Source of the DNA: Rhodococcus rhodochrous
Lineage (GTDB): Bacteria; Actinomycetota; Actinomycetes; Mycobacteriales; Mycobacteriaceae
Direction: 5' to 3'
Assembly (NCBI RefSeq): GCF_014854695.1
Contig: NZ_CP027557.1
Location: 620,001 to 684,000, forward strand
DNA length: 64,000 nucleotides
The position numbers and the translations under genes were made by a program. The notes beneath the pieces were generated by a model, which saw only the letters and a list, made by a program, of their open reading frames with translations, did no database searches and was not told the origin of the DNA. Positions within the stretch are counted from its first letter, which is position 1; the number at the start of each line of letters is the position of its first letter. Positions 16,711-25,564 of this stretch are shown here, piece after piece.

Positions 16711-17484
16711 ATGACGAAGTACGAATCGATCCGCGTCGAGACGCGCGATCGGGTGACGACCGTGGTCATGGCCCGTCCCGAGCGCCGGAACGCGGTCGAC
16801 GGTCCGATGGCCGCCGAACTGGCCGACGTGTTCAGGGCATTCGACGCCGACCCTGCCGCCGATGTCGCTGTCCTCCACGGAGACGGTGGAAACTTCTGTG
16901 CAGGAGCGGATCTCACATCGATCGGTACCGACCGGCAGAACGTTCTCGGTGCGGACGGCGACGGCCCGATGGGACCGACGCGCCTCGTGCTTTCCAAACC
17001 GGTGATCGCGGCGGTGGAAGGCTACGCGGTTGCCGGTGGACTCGAACTGGCGATCTGGTGTGATCTGCGCGTCGTCTCCTCCGACGCGGTGTTCGGTGTC
17101 TTCTGCCGCCGGTGGGGGGTGCCGTTGATCGACGGCGGCACCGTTCGGCTGCCGCGCCTGATCGGCACGAGTCGGGCCATGGACATGATCCTGACGGGCC
17201 GGCCCGTCGGTGCGGCGGAAGCACGCGAATTCGGCCTGGCCAACCGCGTGGTCGAACCCGGAACGACGCGCGACGCCGCCGAACGCATGGCCAGGGAGAT
17301 CACAGTCTTCCCACAGACCTGCATGCGCAACGACCGCCGCTCGGTCTACGAACAGTTCGGCCGCTCCGAATCCGAGGCGCTCGGATTCGAATTCGCCCTC
17401 GGCACGGAGTCCGTTGGAAGCGACACGGTCGGAGGGGCAGCGCGGTTCGCGTCCGGGGAGGGCAGACACGGTTCGTTCTCCTGA
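16711..17484 (+). CDS. Enoyl-CoA hydratase/isomerase family protein
   Basis: A 257-aa crotonase-fold protein. The oxyanion-hole segments are GDGGNFCAGADLTSI (about residues 60-75) and EGYAVAGGLELAIWCDLRV (about 110-128). The position of the first catalytic glutamate in classical hydratases is occupied by Asp/Gly residues in DGGTVRLPRLIG, so isomerase or hydrolase chemistry is possible. The ATG at 16711 has a GGGGGAGGG ribosome site. It lies 16 bp after the cstA partner on the same strand; co-transcription is possible but the functional link is unclear. Confidence 0.82.
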   Translation: MTKYESIRVETRDRVTTVVMARPERRNAVDGPMAAELADVFRAFDADPAADVAVLHGDGGNFCAGADLTSIGTDRQNVLGADGDGPMGPTRLVLSKPVIAAVEGYAVAGGLELAIWCDLRVVSSDAVFGVFCRRWGVPLIDGGTVRLPRLIGTSRAMDMILTGRPVGAAEAREFGLANRVVEPGTTRDAAERMAREITVFPQTCMRNDRRSVYEQFGRSESEALGFEFALGTESVGSDTVGGAARFASGEGRHGSFS

Positions 17485-17502
17485 CCCGATCCTCGACACC
17501 GA

Positions 17503-18129
17503 TCACGCGATCAGGCCCCGCTCGCGCGCCGCGACCACTGCGGCGGTGCGATTATCCACGTCCAATTTGGTGAACGCGTGCACCAGATGGGATTTCACGG
17601 TTGCCTCGCTGACGAAGAGCTGTTTGGCGATCGCGCGATTGGACAACCCTTCGGCGACCAGCGACAGCACTTCGATTTCGCGGGCGCTGAGGTCGGCGCG
17701 GGGCTGCTGCATGCGGCGGTAAAGGCGCTGGGCCACGTCTGGGTCCAGGACGGTCTCCCCACGGGCCGCCGCGAACACCGATTCGATCAGCACTTTCGGG
17801 TCGGTGTCCTTGAGGAGGTAGCCCGCCGCACCGGCTTCGACCGCGCGCAGAATGTCCGCGTCCGTGTCGTAAGTGGTGAGTACGACGACCCTCGGCGGAT
17901 CGGCCGCAGTCAGGATCCGGGCGGTCGCCTGCGCCCCGTCGATCCCCGATCCCAGACGCAGATCCATCAGCACCACATCGGGTTTCGCGGCCGACGCCGA
18001 AGCCACGGCTTCCTCACCCGACGATGCTTCGGCCACCACCACGATGTCATCGTGCGACGCCAGCAACGCGCGTAGTCCCGCCCGTACCACCGGGTGATCG
18101 TCGACGAGCAGTACACGTACCGCACTCAT
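17503..18129 (-). CDS. NarL/LuxR-family response regulator
   Basis: A 208-aa response regulator. The receiver domain (1-120) has the acidic pair at residues 10-11, phospho-acceptor Asp56 in VLMDLRLG and the conserved Lys in YLLKDT. The C-terminal LuxR helix-turn-helix is LSAREIEVLSLVAEGLSNRAIAKQLFVSE. Its ATG overlaps the histidine kinase stop by 4 nt, so the pair is one transcriptional and translational unit. Divergent ABC transporter genes begin about 120 bp beyond the kinase start, and the system probably controls them. Confidence 0.92.
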   Translation of the reverse strand: MSAVRVLLVDDHPVVRAGLRALLASHDDIVVVAEASSGEEAVASASAAKPDVVLMDLRLGSGIDGAQATARILTAADPPRVVVLTTYDTDADILRAVEAGAAGYLLKDTDPKVLIESVFAAARGETVLDPDVAQRLYRRMQQPRADLSAREIEVLSLVAEGLSNRAIAKQLFVSEATVKSHLVHAFTKLDVDNRTAAVVAARERGLIA

Positions 18130-19340
18130 GCGACCCGCCCGATCGGAAGGGTTGCGGCAACCGCGGTTCCGTCTCCGGGTGCCGATTCCACGACGAGTGT
18201 GCCACCCAGTTCGGCCAGTCGTTCCCGCATCGACCGTAAGCCGAATCCACCGTCCTGACGTTGATCGAAGCCGATACCGTCGTCGACGATATCGAGCCGT
18301 ACTTCGTCGGATGCGTAGCTCAATGTCATCCGTACCCGACGCGCCCGCGAATGCAACCGCACGTTGGCGAGAGCACTCTGGGCGACGCGGAGCAAGGCGA
18401 CGTCGAAGTCCGTCACCAGCGGGATCGGATCGCTGTCGGTGAGCAGGTCACCGGTGATCCCGGTCTGCTGCTCGAGTTGGTCGAGCAGGCGCCGCAACGC
18501 GGATTCGAGCGGTGCGGACTCGAGCGCAACCGGCGCGAGCGCGTCGACCACCCGGCGGGCCTCGATCAGATTCTGCTGCGCGGTGTCCGCGATCTGCGCG
18601 AAGATCGCCGCGGAATTGTCGGGAGCGCGCTGCCCGGCTCGAGAGAGCAGCAGAATGGACGAAAATCCTTGCGCCAGAGTGTCGTGGATGTCACGCGCGA
18701 GGCGGGAACGTTCGGTCAGTGCGCCCGCTTCCCGTTGCAGCGCGACCAATTCGTCCTGCGCCCCGAGCAGCTCTCGGTGCGCCTCGGTGAGTTCGTCCAC
18801 CAACTGCTGTCGCTGCGCGGACTGCCGCACCAACTGCTGGTAGACGACGGCCATTCCGGCGGCAGCTGCCGCCCCGAACACCGGTCCGAGAATCGAGGCA
18901 ACCGTGTTCGTGGTGCCGTGCCACAGCGTCGCTGCGATCGCTATCGCGGTCAGCATGGTCGTCACCGTCAACGCGACCGGAGTGGAGAACAGGGGAAAGC
19001 ACAGGAAAAACAGGGCGAACGCCAGCCAGACGAAGTTGACATCCGCCACCACGAGAGCCAACCAGCCCAGCCCGAGCGCCGCGAACCAGATCTGCCCCGA
19101 TCGGCGCTGTACCGGCTCCCCGTTCTCGAAGCCCTCACGCCGCGCGAACCAGATCCCGAAGAGATACCACCCCGCCACCACGACAGCGAGCGCGACGATC
19201 GGAACGGGATGAGCACTGTCGGTAACCGTGCGCACGACACCCACCGCGAGGAGCAGGAAGAACAGCAGATGGGCGCCGAATTGCATGGCGCGTAGCACCG
19301 GCACGGCCCCGCCCGAGTGAGACCCATCGGAATTCCGCAT
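18126..19340 (-). CDS. Sensor histidine kinase (HisKA_3 / NarX-type)
   Basis: A membrane-bound sensor kinase of about 404 aa. Five or six transmembrane segments occupy residues 15-180 with little extracellular loop, so it probably senses within or near the membrane. A coiled segment (QLVDELTEAHRELLGAQDELVALQ) follows, then the HisKA_3 phospho-acceptor in RLARDIHDTLAQG and an HATPase domain with NVRLHSRARRVRM, DDGIGFDQ and GGFGLRSMRERLAELGG. The ATG at 19340 is preferred (GGG ribosome site); a GTG at 19349 would add three residues. The layout resembles kinases that control ABC exporters for envelope or antibiotic stress. Confidence 0.88.
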   Translation of the reverse strand: MRNSDGSHSGGAVPVLRAMQFGAHLLFFLLLAVGVVRTVTDSAHPVPIVALAVVVAGWYLFGIWFARREGFENGEPVQRRSGQIWFAALGLGWLALVVADVNFVWLAFALFFLCFPLFSTPVALTVTTMLTAIAIAATLWHGTTNTVASILGPVFGAAAAAGMAVVYQQLVRQSAQRQQLVDELTEAHRELLGAQDELVALQREAGALTERSRLARDIHDTLAQGFSSILLLSRAGQRAPDNSAAIFAQIADTAQQNLIEARRVVDALAPVALESAPLESALRRLLDQLEQQTGITGDLLTDSDPIPLVTDFDVALLRVAQSALANVRLHSRARRVRMTLSYASDEVRLDIVDDGIGFDQRQDGGFGLRSMRERLAELGGTLVVESAPGDGTAVAATLPIGRVA

Positions 19341-19466
19341 TTCGCCCACTCTAATACCGCACTATGCCGTCGACCGCACCGATCGAAGATCTCCAACTTT
19401 CGATGGATCAGCGAACCCAACCAATGCGCGATGCCGGGAATGTTTCCTTGCACGACGCTGAGATGC

Positions 19467-20534
19467 ATGTTCCTCGCTTTCCGTGATCTCCGGTTCGCCA
19501 AAGGTCGCTTTACGCTGATGACCTCGGCCCTGTTCCTCATTTCGCTGATGGTGGTCACGCTGTCGGGGCTGACCTCCGGACTGGGTAATCGGTCCATCGC
19601 TGCGATCGAGAACATCGGCGCCGACCACTTCGCATTCGGTGCTCCCCCCGATGGCCGCTCGGTCTCGTTCGCCGAGTCGACCGTGACGACGCGGCAGTAT
19701 GCGGAACTTGCGGAGGCCGACGGTGTCGATGCTGCGTCGATCATCGGGGTGGCACCCGCTCGGATCAGCGTCGACGGTCGAGAAGTTGCCGCTTCTGCGT
19801 TCGGCGTCGACGGGCATTCTTTCGCCGCTCCGGTCGTGCTCGGTGCCGGCTCGGTAGCCGTGGACGCCGACCTCGCCAATGACAACGGATGGACGAACGG
19901 AACACGGATTTCGATGAGCGGAAAGGTATTCACCATCACCGCTCTGGTCGACGACTCGTTCTACAGTCATCAGCCCGTGGTCTGGATGGACCACGACGCA
20001 TGGATGTCACTGCCGTCGGCCGGTGGCAGTGACGGCACCGTCGTTGCATTGCGGACCTCCGCAGGGTTCGACGCCGATTCTGTCGGTGAGGCGACCGGGA
20101 CGGCCGTCACCGACGGCCGCGGCGCGCTGAACGCGATCGGGTCGTACACCTCCGAGCGTGGATCGCTGCTGTTGATGCAGACGATGCTGATGATCGTCAG
20201 CGCCTTGGTCGTCGGAGCCTTCTTCACGGTATGGACCATCCAGCGCGGCCAGGACCTCGCTGTGCTCAAGGCTGTCGGTGCCTCTACCCGCTACCTGCTC
20301 CAGGACGCACTCGGGCAGAGCTCGATCGTGTTGGTACTCGGATCCGGACTTGGAACCCTGGCCGCAGCCGGTCTCGGAACGGCAGCCTCGCAGTCGGTTC
20401 CGTTCTCGCTCACGATGTCCACCACCGTGGTTCCGTTCCTCGCCCTCGTTGCGACGGGCATGATCGGCGCGGCCGCTTCCCTGGTCCGTATCGCCAAGGT
20501 CGACCCGCTCGCTGCCCTTGCAGCCGCTCGATGA
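19467..20534 (+). CDS. ABC transporter permease, FtsX/MacB-type
   Basis: A 355-aa permease. It has one N-terminal transmembrane helix (residues 15-40), a large extracellular domain (about 45-230) and three C-terminal helices (about 240-350), the MacB/FtsX (DevC-like) topology. Such proteins couple ATP hydrolysis to mechanical work on substrates outside the membrane rather than forming a classic channel. The ATG at 19467 places the first membrane helix conventionally; the frame is open further upstream without a good ribosome site. The ATPase gene follows 29 bp later. Substrate unknown; the adjacent two-component system suggests envelope stress or drug export. Confidence 0.85.
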   Translation: MFLAFRDLRFAKGRFTLMTSALFLISLMVVTLSGLTSGLGNRSIAAIENIGADHFAFGAPPDGRSVSFAESTVTTRQYAELAEADGVDAASIIGVAPARISVDGREVAASAFGVDGHSFAAPVVLGAGSVAVDADLANDNGWTNGTRISMSGKVFTITALVDDSFYSHQPVVWMDHDAWMSLPSAGGSDGTVVALRTSAGFDADSVGEATGTAVTDGRGALNAIGSYTSERGSLLLMQTMLMIVSALVVGAFFTVWTIQRGQDLAVLKAVGASTRYLLQDALGQSSIVLVLGSGLGTLAAAGLGTAASQSVPFSLTMSTTVVPFLALVATGMIGAAASLVRIAKVDPLAALAAAR

Positions 20535-20563
20535 GTCATCTACCGAGAACGAAGGACTTCGAC

Positions 20564-21262
20564 ATGAGTATCTGCTTACGCAACATCGTCCTCAGCTATC
20601 CCGACGGTGACGGGCATCGACGCGTCCTCGACGACGTGGATTTCGAGGTCCGACGCGGTGAATTCGTGGCTGTGACCGGTCCGTCCGGGTCCGGCAAATC
20701 GAGCCTGCTCGCTGTCGCCGGCCTGCTCATCACCCCCGATTCGGGTCGTGTCGTTATCGACGGCAGCGACATGACGGGACTGGACCGTGACGAGCGCACG
20801 ACCATGCGACGCGAGAAGCTCGGATTCGTGTTCCAGCAGTCGAACCTGCTGCCCTCGTTGACCGCAGTCGAACAACTGCAGATGATGTCCCATCTCGCCG
20901 GCGGCTCGGTCCGCGAGAGTCGTGCCCGTGCCACGGACCTGTTGTGTTCATTGGGTCTCGACGGGCACGTGGACCGGCGTCCCCACCAACTGTCGGGAGG
21001 TCAACGGCAACGGGTTGCCATCGCGCGAGGCCTGATGAACGACCCCTCGGTGTTGCTCGTCGACGAGCCCACCTCGGCCCTCGACGAGAACCGCAGCCGC
21101 GAGGTCGTGGCCCTGCTCGCCGATCTGAGCCGGGATCGGGATGTGGCGATCGTGATGGTCACTCACGACCTGAGCCGGCTGACTCTCGTCGACCGCGCCT
21201 GTGCCGTACGCAACGGGACACTGATACCCCTGCCTGGCTCCGTGCCGAGCGCAATTCGCTGA
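20564..21262 (+). CDS. ABC transporter ATP-binding protein (LolD/MacB type)
   Basis: A 232-aa ABC ATPase complete in all motifs: Walker A GPSGSGKSS near residue 45, Q-loop FVFQQSNLLPSLTA, signature LSGGQRQRVAIARGL, Walker B VLLVDEPTSALDE and the H-loop VTHD. It groups by sequence with the LolD/MacB ATPases that partner FtsX-like permeases, matching the preceding gene. GACATG with an upstream GAACGAAGGA ribosome site defines the start. It forms a two-gene exporter unit with the permease, probably controlled by the divergent kinase/regulator pair. Confidence 0.92.
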   Translation: MSICLRNIVLSYPDGDGHRRVLDDVDFEVRRGEFVAVTGPSGSGKSSLLAVAGLLITPDSGRVVIDGSDMTGLDRDERTTMRREKLGFVFQQSNLLPSLTAVEQLQMMSHLAGGSVRESRARATDLLCSLGLDGHVDRRPHQLSGGQRQRVAIARGLMNDPSVLLVDEPTSALDENRSREVVALLADLSRDRDVAIVMVTHDLSRLTLVDRACAVRNGTLIPLPGSVPSAIR

Positions 21263-21365
21263 AACAGCGGCGAACTGTTGTCACGCGGTATCGGGAATCT
21301 TCCTGACCGGGCCATGGCCCGGGCTTCGGCGGAGTAGGGTCGATTTCCGGACCGCGGGAGGCATC

Positions 21366-22295
21366 GTGAACGACCCAGCACCTGTGTCCGGTGACGCGTG
21401 GCCGAGTCTGCGCACAGCGGAATGGACCGATACCCGGGACACCCTTCACATGTGGTTGCAGATCGTCGGCAAGATCCGCATGGCCCATACACCGATGGTC
21501 AACCACTGGTGGCAGACGACGCTGTACGTCACGCCGCGTGGGCTGGGCACCTCGTCGATTCCCTATGGGCATGCCGTCTTCGACATGGAGTTCGACTTCT
21601 TCGAGCACCGCCTGCACATCCGTGCGAGCGACGGTCGCAGCCGTTCGGTGCCTCTCATCACACAACCGGTGGCGGAGTTCTACACCCGCACTTTCGGAGC
21701 TCTGGACGAGCTGGGTATCACGACCCGGATCCAGGGCACACCCAACGAGGTGGATCCGGCGATCCCCTTCGCACAGGACCGTGAACATGATTCGTACGAC
21801 TCCGAGGCGGCTCATCTCTTCTGGCGGCAACTCGTGCAGGCGCACCGTGTCCTGCTCCGGTTCCGAGCAGACTTCCTCGGCAAGGTCAGTCCGGTGCACT
21901 TCTTCTGGGGTGCGATGGACCTTGCATGCACCCGATTCTCCGGACGCGCTGCTCCGCCCCATCCCGGGGGAATCCCGAACTGCCCCGACGAAGTGATGAC
22001 GGAGGCATACTCTCACGAGCTCAGCAGCTGTGGATTCTGGCCGGGCGGTGGGGACGAGGGGGCGTTCTATTCGTACGTCTACCCCGCACTCGAAGGCTTC
22101 GCCCAGTCTCCGGTGCGCCCGGACGCCGCCCTCTATGTCGCTGAGCTGGGAGAGTTCGTGCTGCCTTACGAGGCGGTGCGGACCGCGGCCGATCCCGACG
22201 CGGAACTGCTCCAGTTCCTGCGCAGCACCTACGACGCGGCCGCCCGGCTCGGTGCGTGGGATCGGGGCAATCTGGAGCGATCCGGCGCCGGCTGA
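21366..22295 (+). CDS. DUF5996 family protein
   Basis: A 309-aa soluble protein. The beginning (WPSLRTAEWTDTRDTLHMWLQIVGKIRM) and the segments HWWQTTLYVTPRGLGTSSIP, PVHFFWGAMDLACTRFSGR and FWPGGGDEGAFYSYVYP are hallmarks of the DUF5996 family. The family is frequent in actinobacteria and proteobacteria, is rich in conserved Trp, His and Pro, and has no known activity. It starts at a GTG (21366) about 100 bp after the ABC ATPase and ends facing the CocE-type hydrolase. No link to either neighbour is apparent. Confidence 0.85.
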   Translation: MNDPAPVSGDAWPSLRTAEWTDTRDTLHMWLQIVGKIRMAHTPMVNHWWQTTLYVTPRGLGTSSIPYGHAVFDMEFDFFEHRLHIRASDGRSRSVPLITQPVAEFYTRTFGALDELGITTRIQGTPNEVDPAIPFAQDREHDSYDSEAAHLFWRQLVQAHRVLLRFRADFLGKVSPVHFFWGAMDLACTRFSGRAAPPHPGGIPNCPDEVMTEAYSHELSSCGFWPGGGDEGAFYSYVYPALEGFAQSPVRPDAALYVAELGEFVLPYEAVRTAADPDAELLQFLRSTYDAAARLGAWDRGNLERSGAG

Positions 22296-22303
22296 CGTGA
22301 CAC

Positions 22304-24307
22304 CTACCGCACCACGGGGATCGTCACGAAACTCGGTGCGGTGGAGTTGAGTTCGAGGTGCTGCGGTCTCAGTCCGCTCTCGACCAGCATCGGGCCGAGC
22401 GGCAACGAGCGCGGGACGCTCGCGGCGTAGACGTCCACCCGGATGCGGTGGCCCGGTTGCAGCACCGCCTCGGTCGGCAGCGTGCTGATGTCGAGGGCCG
22501 TCGGTTGCCCCGGGACGATCGGCTGCCGGGACTCGAGGGTCAGCACCGGATGTGCCTGCGCGTAGTCGCCGTCGGCGGTGAACGTGCTCTTCGAATCGTC
22601 GATCGCCCGCAGCGACGAGACGAGGGAACCGGTGGTGAGCACGGTGGACCGTCCGTCCGGAGCCACGTCGTTCACGGAAACCGACCAGAATCCGTCGGTG
22701 GCGTCGAGGACGGTCTCGAGGTGCACGTTGACCGGTCCCGAGAGCACGGTCGGTTCGGTGACCGGCCCGCTGGTGAAGGTGAGGCCCTCGGCCTCGTTGA
22801 ACCGGGCGTCCTTCGTGCATCCCGCGCCCAGCAGCACCGCGATGCCGGCGGTGCCCTGTGCGGCCTCACGGGAACAGAAGCCGCGCAGTCCCGGGGCGAC
22901 GGTGAGTCGTTGCGCGGTTTCGGGCGCCGACGTCGCGAGCGTGCCGTCGTGGAGAGCGTGCCCGGCCGTACCGCTCGGAGCCGCCGACAGGAAGAGCTTC
23001 TCGTGGTCGACGGGGCTGCGTGGGAACTCGTCGTTCGTGACCCAACCGCCGCCCTGCTGCAGCAGGGTGACCGGGCCGTACTCGTCGATGCCGTTGTCGA
23101 TGTCCTTGAGCCAGCGGTCGAACCAGGCGTGCTGGAGCGCCGTGATGTTCGGCGGATGTCCCGGGGTGCCGAATCCGGTCCCGAGGATCGCGTGGTAGCC
23201 GTCGCCCATCACCAGTTGCTTGCGGCCGGGTTCGACGGGAATCCGGTTGTAGATGTCGGGCTCGCTGTTGGCGAAGATGTCGTGCCAGTTCCCGAACACG
23301 AAGGTGGGCACCTCGATCGACTCGAGCCGGGCCTGCCGTTCCTGGTAGAACGGGCCGTCCTGAGCGACCGAGAGGGCATCGGGGGAGACACCGTCGATGC
23401 TCGGCGCGGTGAGGACCTCGAAGAGTTCGGGGATCTTCGTGGCGGGGTCGGCGAGCCTGTCGCGCAACCACTGCGCGTCGAACCGGCCCTGGAGGAGGGC
23501 TTCCATATCGGGAACCCACTTGAGCCCGTTGACGAGCCCGAGCCAGGCGGGCATGAAGCCCACGCCCACGGCGCCGCCGGTGCCCACGATGTCGCGCAGC
23601 AGGTCGTTGCCGGGTTCGACGGCGAAGACCGCGTCGAGTGCCTCAGGTCGTAGGCCGGCGGCCTGGATCTGGTTGATCGCCGAATAGGACACGCCGGTCG
23701 TTCCGACGCGTCCGTTCGACCACGGTTGCTTCGCCGCCCAGTCGATGACCTCGACGGTGTCCTGCTGCTCGCGCGGACCGAGAACGTCCCACTGTCCGTG
23801 GGAGAAACCGGTGCCCCGCACGTCGACGATCACCTGCGTGTACCCGTTCTGCACGAGATCGCGGTTGAGTCCGAAGGCGCGGCCGAGTTGGGATGCCGGG
23901 GCGGCGAGTTCGGTGATGCCGTCGAAGGGGGCACCGAAGTTCAGGACGGATCCGAGTTCGTCCACGAGTGGGGCGAACTGCGGGTCCTCCATCGCCACCG
24001 ACGCCAGCGTCGACAACAGTTTCGTGTACGGCGTGAGACCGAGGACGACCGGTGTGGGTTCGTCGATCGGCGTGCCGTCGGCGTGTGCGGGACGGAAGAC
24101 GTTGGCGCGGAGCACCGTCCCGTCGCTCAATGTGATGGGTACGTCCCACTCGACGGCGGTGTCGGGATAGGCGTCGGGGGCATCGACGAGGCTCTGCCAG
24201 GATGCGCCGGAGGCGCCACCGCTGGGATCGGCGGTCGCCGGTGCTGTGGATGTGATGGTGCAAGCGGTCATTGCCGCCACGACGAATGCGACCGTGCGTG
24301 ATCTCAC
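22304..24307 (-). CDS. Secreted CocE/NonD-family serine hydrolase (X-Pro dipeptidyl-peptidase-like)
   Basis: A 667-aa exported hydrolase. The N-terminus has arginines, a hydrophobic stretch (TVAFVVAAMTACTI) and a likely signal peptidase site after ATA. A Cys in that stretch could make it a lipoprotein, but the lipobox is poor. The alpha/beta-hydrolase domain has the nucleophile in TTGVSYSAIN, the acid loop near NWHDIF and a candidate histidine in GDGYHAILGTGF. The C-terminal third is the PepX_C jelly-roll typical of cocaine esterase, acylase and X-Pro peptidases. The GTG at 24307 has a GGGGG ribosome site; another GTG at 24343 lacks one. The substrate is unknown; ester or amide hydrolysis is expected. 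Confidence 0.85.
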   Translation of the reverse strand: MRSRTVAFVVAAMTACTITSTAPATADPSGGASGASWQSLVDAPDAYPDTAVEWDVPITLSDGTVLRANVFRPAHADGTPIDEPTPVVLGLTPYTKLLSTLASVAMEDPQFAPLVDELGSVLNFGAPFDGITELAAPASQLGRAFGLNRDLVQNGYTQVIVDVRGTGFSHGQWDVLGPREQQDTVEVIDWAAKQPWSNGRVGTTGVSYSAINQIQAAGLRPEALDAVFAVEPGNDLLRDIVGTGGAVGVGFMPAWLGLVNGLKWVPDMEALLQGRFDAQWLRDRLADPATKIPELFEVLTAPSIDGVSPDALSVAQDGPFYQERQARLESIEVPTFVFGNWHDIFANSEPDIYNRIPVEPGRKQLVMGDGYHAILGTGFGTPGHPPNITALQHAWFDRWLKDIDNGIDEYGPVTLLQQGGGWVTNDEFPRSPVDHEKLFLSAAPSGTAGHALHDGTLATSAPETAQRLTVAPGLRGFCSREAAQGTAGIAVLLGAGCTKDARFNEAEGLTFTSGPVTEPTVLSGPVNVHLETVLDATDGFWSVSVNDVAPDGRSTVLTTGSLVSSLRAIDDSKSTFTADGDYAQAHPVLTLESRQPIVPGQPTALDISTLPTEAVLQPGHRIRVDVYAASVPRSLPLGPMLVESGLRPQHLELNSTAPSFVTIPVVR

Positions 24308-24387
24308 CGGGCCCCCATGCCTGCGGTAAACAGTTCCGCGCACGGTAACGCGAGCTCGGCGGATCCGTCAACGACCGTAGTCAGTCG

Positions 24388-24450
24388 GATCGGAACCGAT
24401 GTTGTTGTCGTTGATCCCGGGAAGGATCGACAACAACGTCGGTTCCGATC
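24388..24450. repeat. Long inverted repeat, left member of a related pair
   Basis: The arms 24388-24410 and 24428-24450 are 23 nt long and pair fully apart from one T·G wobble, around a loop of about 17 nt. The core GTTGTTGTCG/CGACAACAAC and flanking AACCG are shared with the inverted repeat at 25501-25548, on the other side of the LLM gene. It could terminate transcription between the hydrolase and LLM genes or be a short repeated element; no T-tract is present. Confidence 0.7.
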
Positions 24451-24561
24451 GTGGGAACTATCCGGACTCGGCCATCCACAGTTTCCGCCGGGAATCCATA
24501 CTCTCTTTGTTTGAGAGTACTGTTCTCACCATCGAATGGGGACGCGATCACGGAGGTGTCG

Positions 24562-25479
24562 ATGCGAATCGGGCTCACGGGCGGAGCGTCGTCCACGGAC
24601 AGGATCGTGAAGCAGGCACAGCAGGCGGAGGCCGAGGGATTCACGTCCCTGTGGTTCGCGAGCACCGTCGCGGGCGACCCGCTGGCAGCTCTCGCGGTGG
24701 CCGGTCGGGAGACAGGATCGATCGAGCTCGGCACCGCCGTGCTCCAGACCTACCCGTGCCACCCGCTGCTGCAGGCGAACCGCGCCGCGGGCGTCGCCGA
24801 GGCCATGGGCCGGCCGGGATTCACGCTCGGATTGGGACCGTCGCACGAGAGCCTGGTCCGGGACGTCTACGGACTGTCGTACGACACCCCGGGGCAGAAC
24901 ACCGAGGAGTACATCCGGATCGTCACCGCACTCCTGCGCGGTGAGGAGGTGGACTTCCGGGGAGAGGCATGGTCCACCCGCAGCGCGGGACGGATGGTCG
25001 CCGTCGCGCACGAGGTGCCCGTCCTGCTGTCCGCCATGTCGCCGCGGATGCTGCGGGTCGCGGGGGAGTGGGCCGACGGCACGGTCCTGTGGATGGCGGC
25101 GCCGAAGGTGATCGAATCGCGGATCGCCCCCTCGATCCACACGGCCGCCGCGCGGGCGGGCCGGCCGGAGCCGCGCATCGTGGCGGGACTGCCCGTCGCG
25201 GTCCACGACGACGCGGACGCGGCGCGGGATGCGGTCGCCGCGACCGCCACGTCCTACGCGGGAATGCCCAGCTACCGGCGGGTCCTGGAGGAGGCGGGCG
25301 CGAGTACCCCGGCGGACATCGCCATAGTCGGCGACGAGGAGTCGGTGCGCCGGCAGCTGCAGGGACTGCTCGATGCGGGTGTCACCGACGTCTGGGCGGC
25401 AATCCTCCCTGTCGGCGACGATCCGCGTGCGTCGCTCCACCGCACCCGCACTCTCCTGAGTGCGCTCACCACCGAATAA
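24562..25479 (+). CDS. LLM-class (F420-dependent-like) flavin oxidoreductase
   Basis: A 305-aa luciferase-like monooxygenase-fold protein, probably using F420 or FMN as in most actinobacterial relatives. Features are the N-terminal strand MRIGLTGG, the GFTSLWFAST segment, the conserved GLGPSHESLV loop, FRGEAW, and APVL-type strand PVLLSAMSPRMLRVAGEWADG near residue 155. The ATG at 24562 follows a GGAGG ribosome site. The gene stands alone, convergent with ipdC, and is bracketed by two related inverted repeats. M. tuberculosis has Rv3520c of this class in the cholesterol locus, but a steroid role for this copy is unproven. Confidence 0.83.
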   Translation: MRIGLTGGASSTDRIVKQAQQAEAEGFTSLWFASTVAGDPLAALAVAGRETGSIELGTAVLQTYPCHPLLQANRAAGVAEAMGRPGFTLGLGPSHESLVRDVYGLSYDTPGQNTEEYIRIVTALLRGEEVDFRGEAWSTRSAGRMVAVAHEVPVLLSAMSPRMLRVAGEWADGTVLWMAAPKVIESRIAPSIHTAAARAGRPEPRIVAGLPVAVHDDADAARDAVAATATSYAGMPSYRRVLEEAGASTPADIAIVGDEESVRRQLQGLLDAGVTDVWAAILPVGDDPRASLHRTRTLLSALTTE

Positions 25480-25500
25480 TGATTGCTGGAAACGAACGAA

Positions 25501-25548
25501 ACCGGTGTTGTTGTCGATTCTTCGCGAGAAATCGACAACAACACCGGT
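25501..25548. repeat. Long inverted repeat, right member of a related pair
   Basis: The perfect 18-bp arms (25501-25518 and 25531-25548) surround a 12-nt loop that can pair further. The left arm matches the 24392-24410 arm at nearly all positions. It lies between the convergent LLM gene and ipdC, 21 bp after the LLM stop, and could act as a bidirectional terminator. Confidence 0.7.
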
Positions 25549-25564
25549 CTCGATTCGGAGGGAA

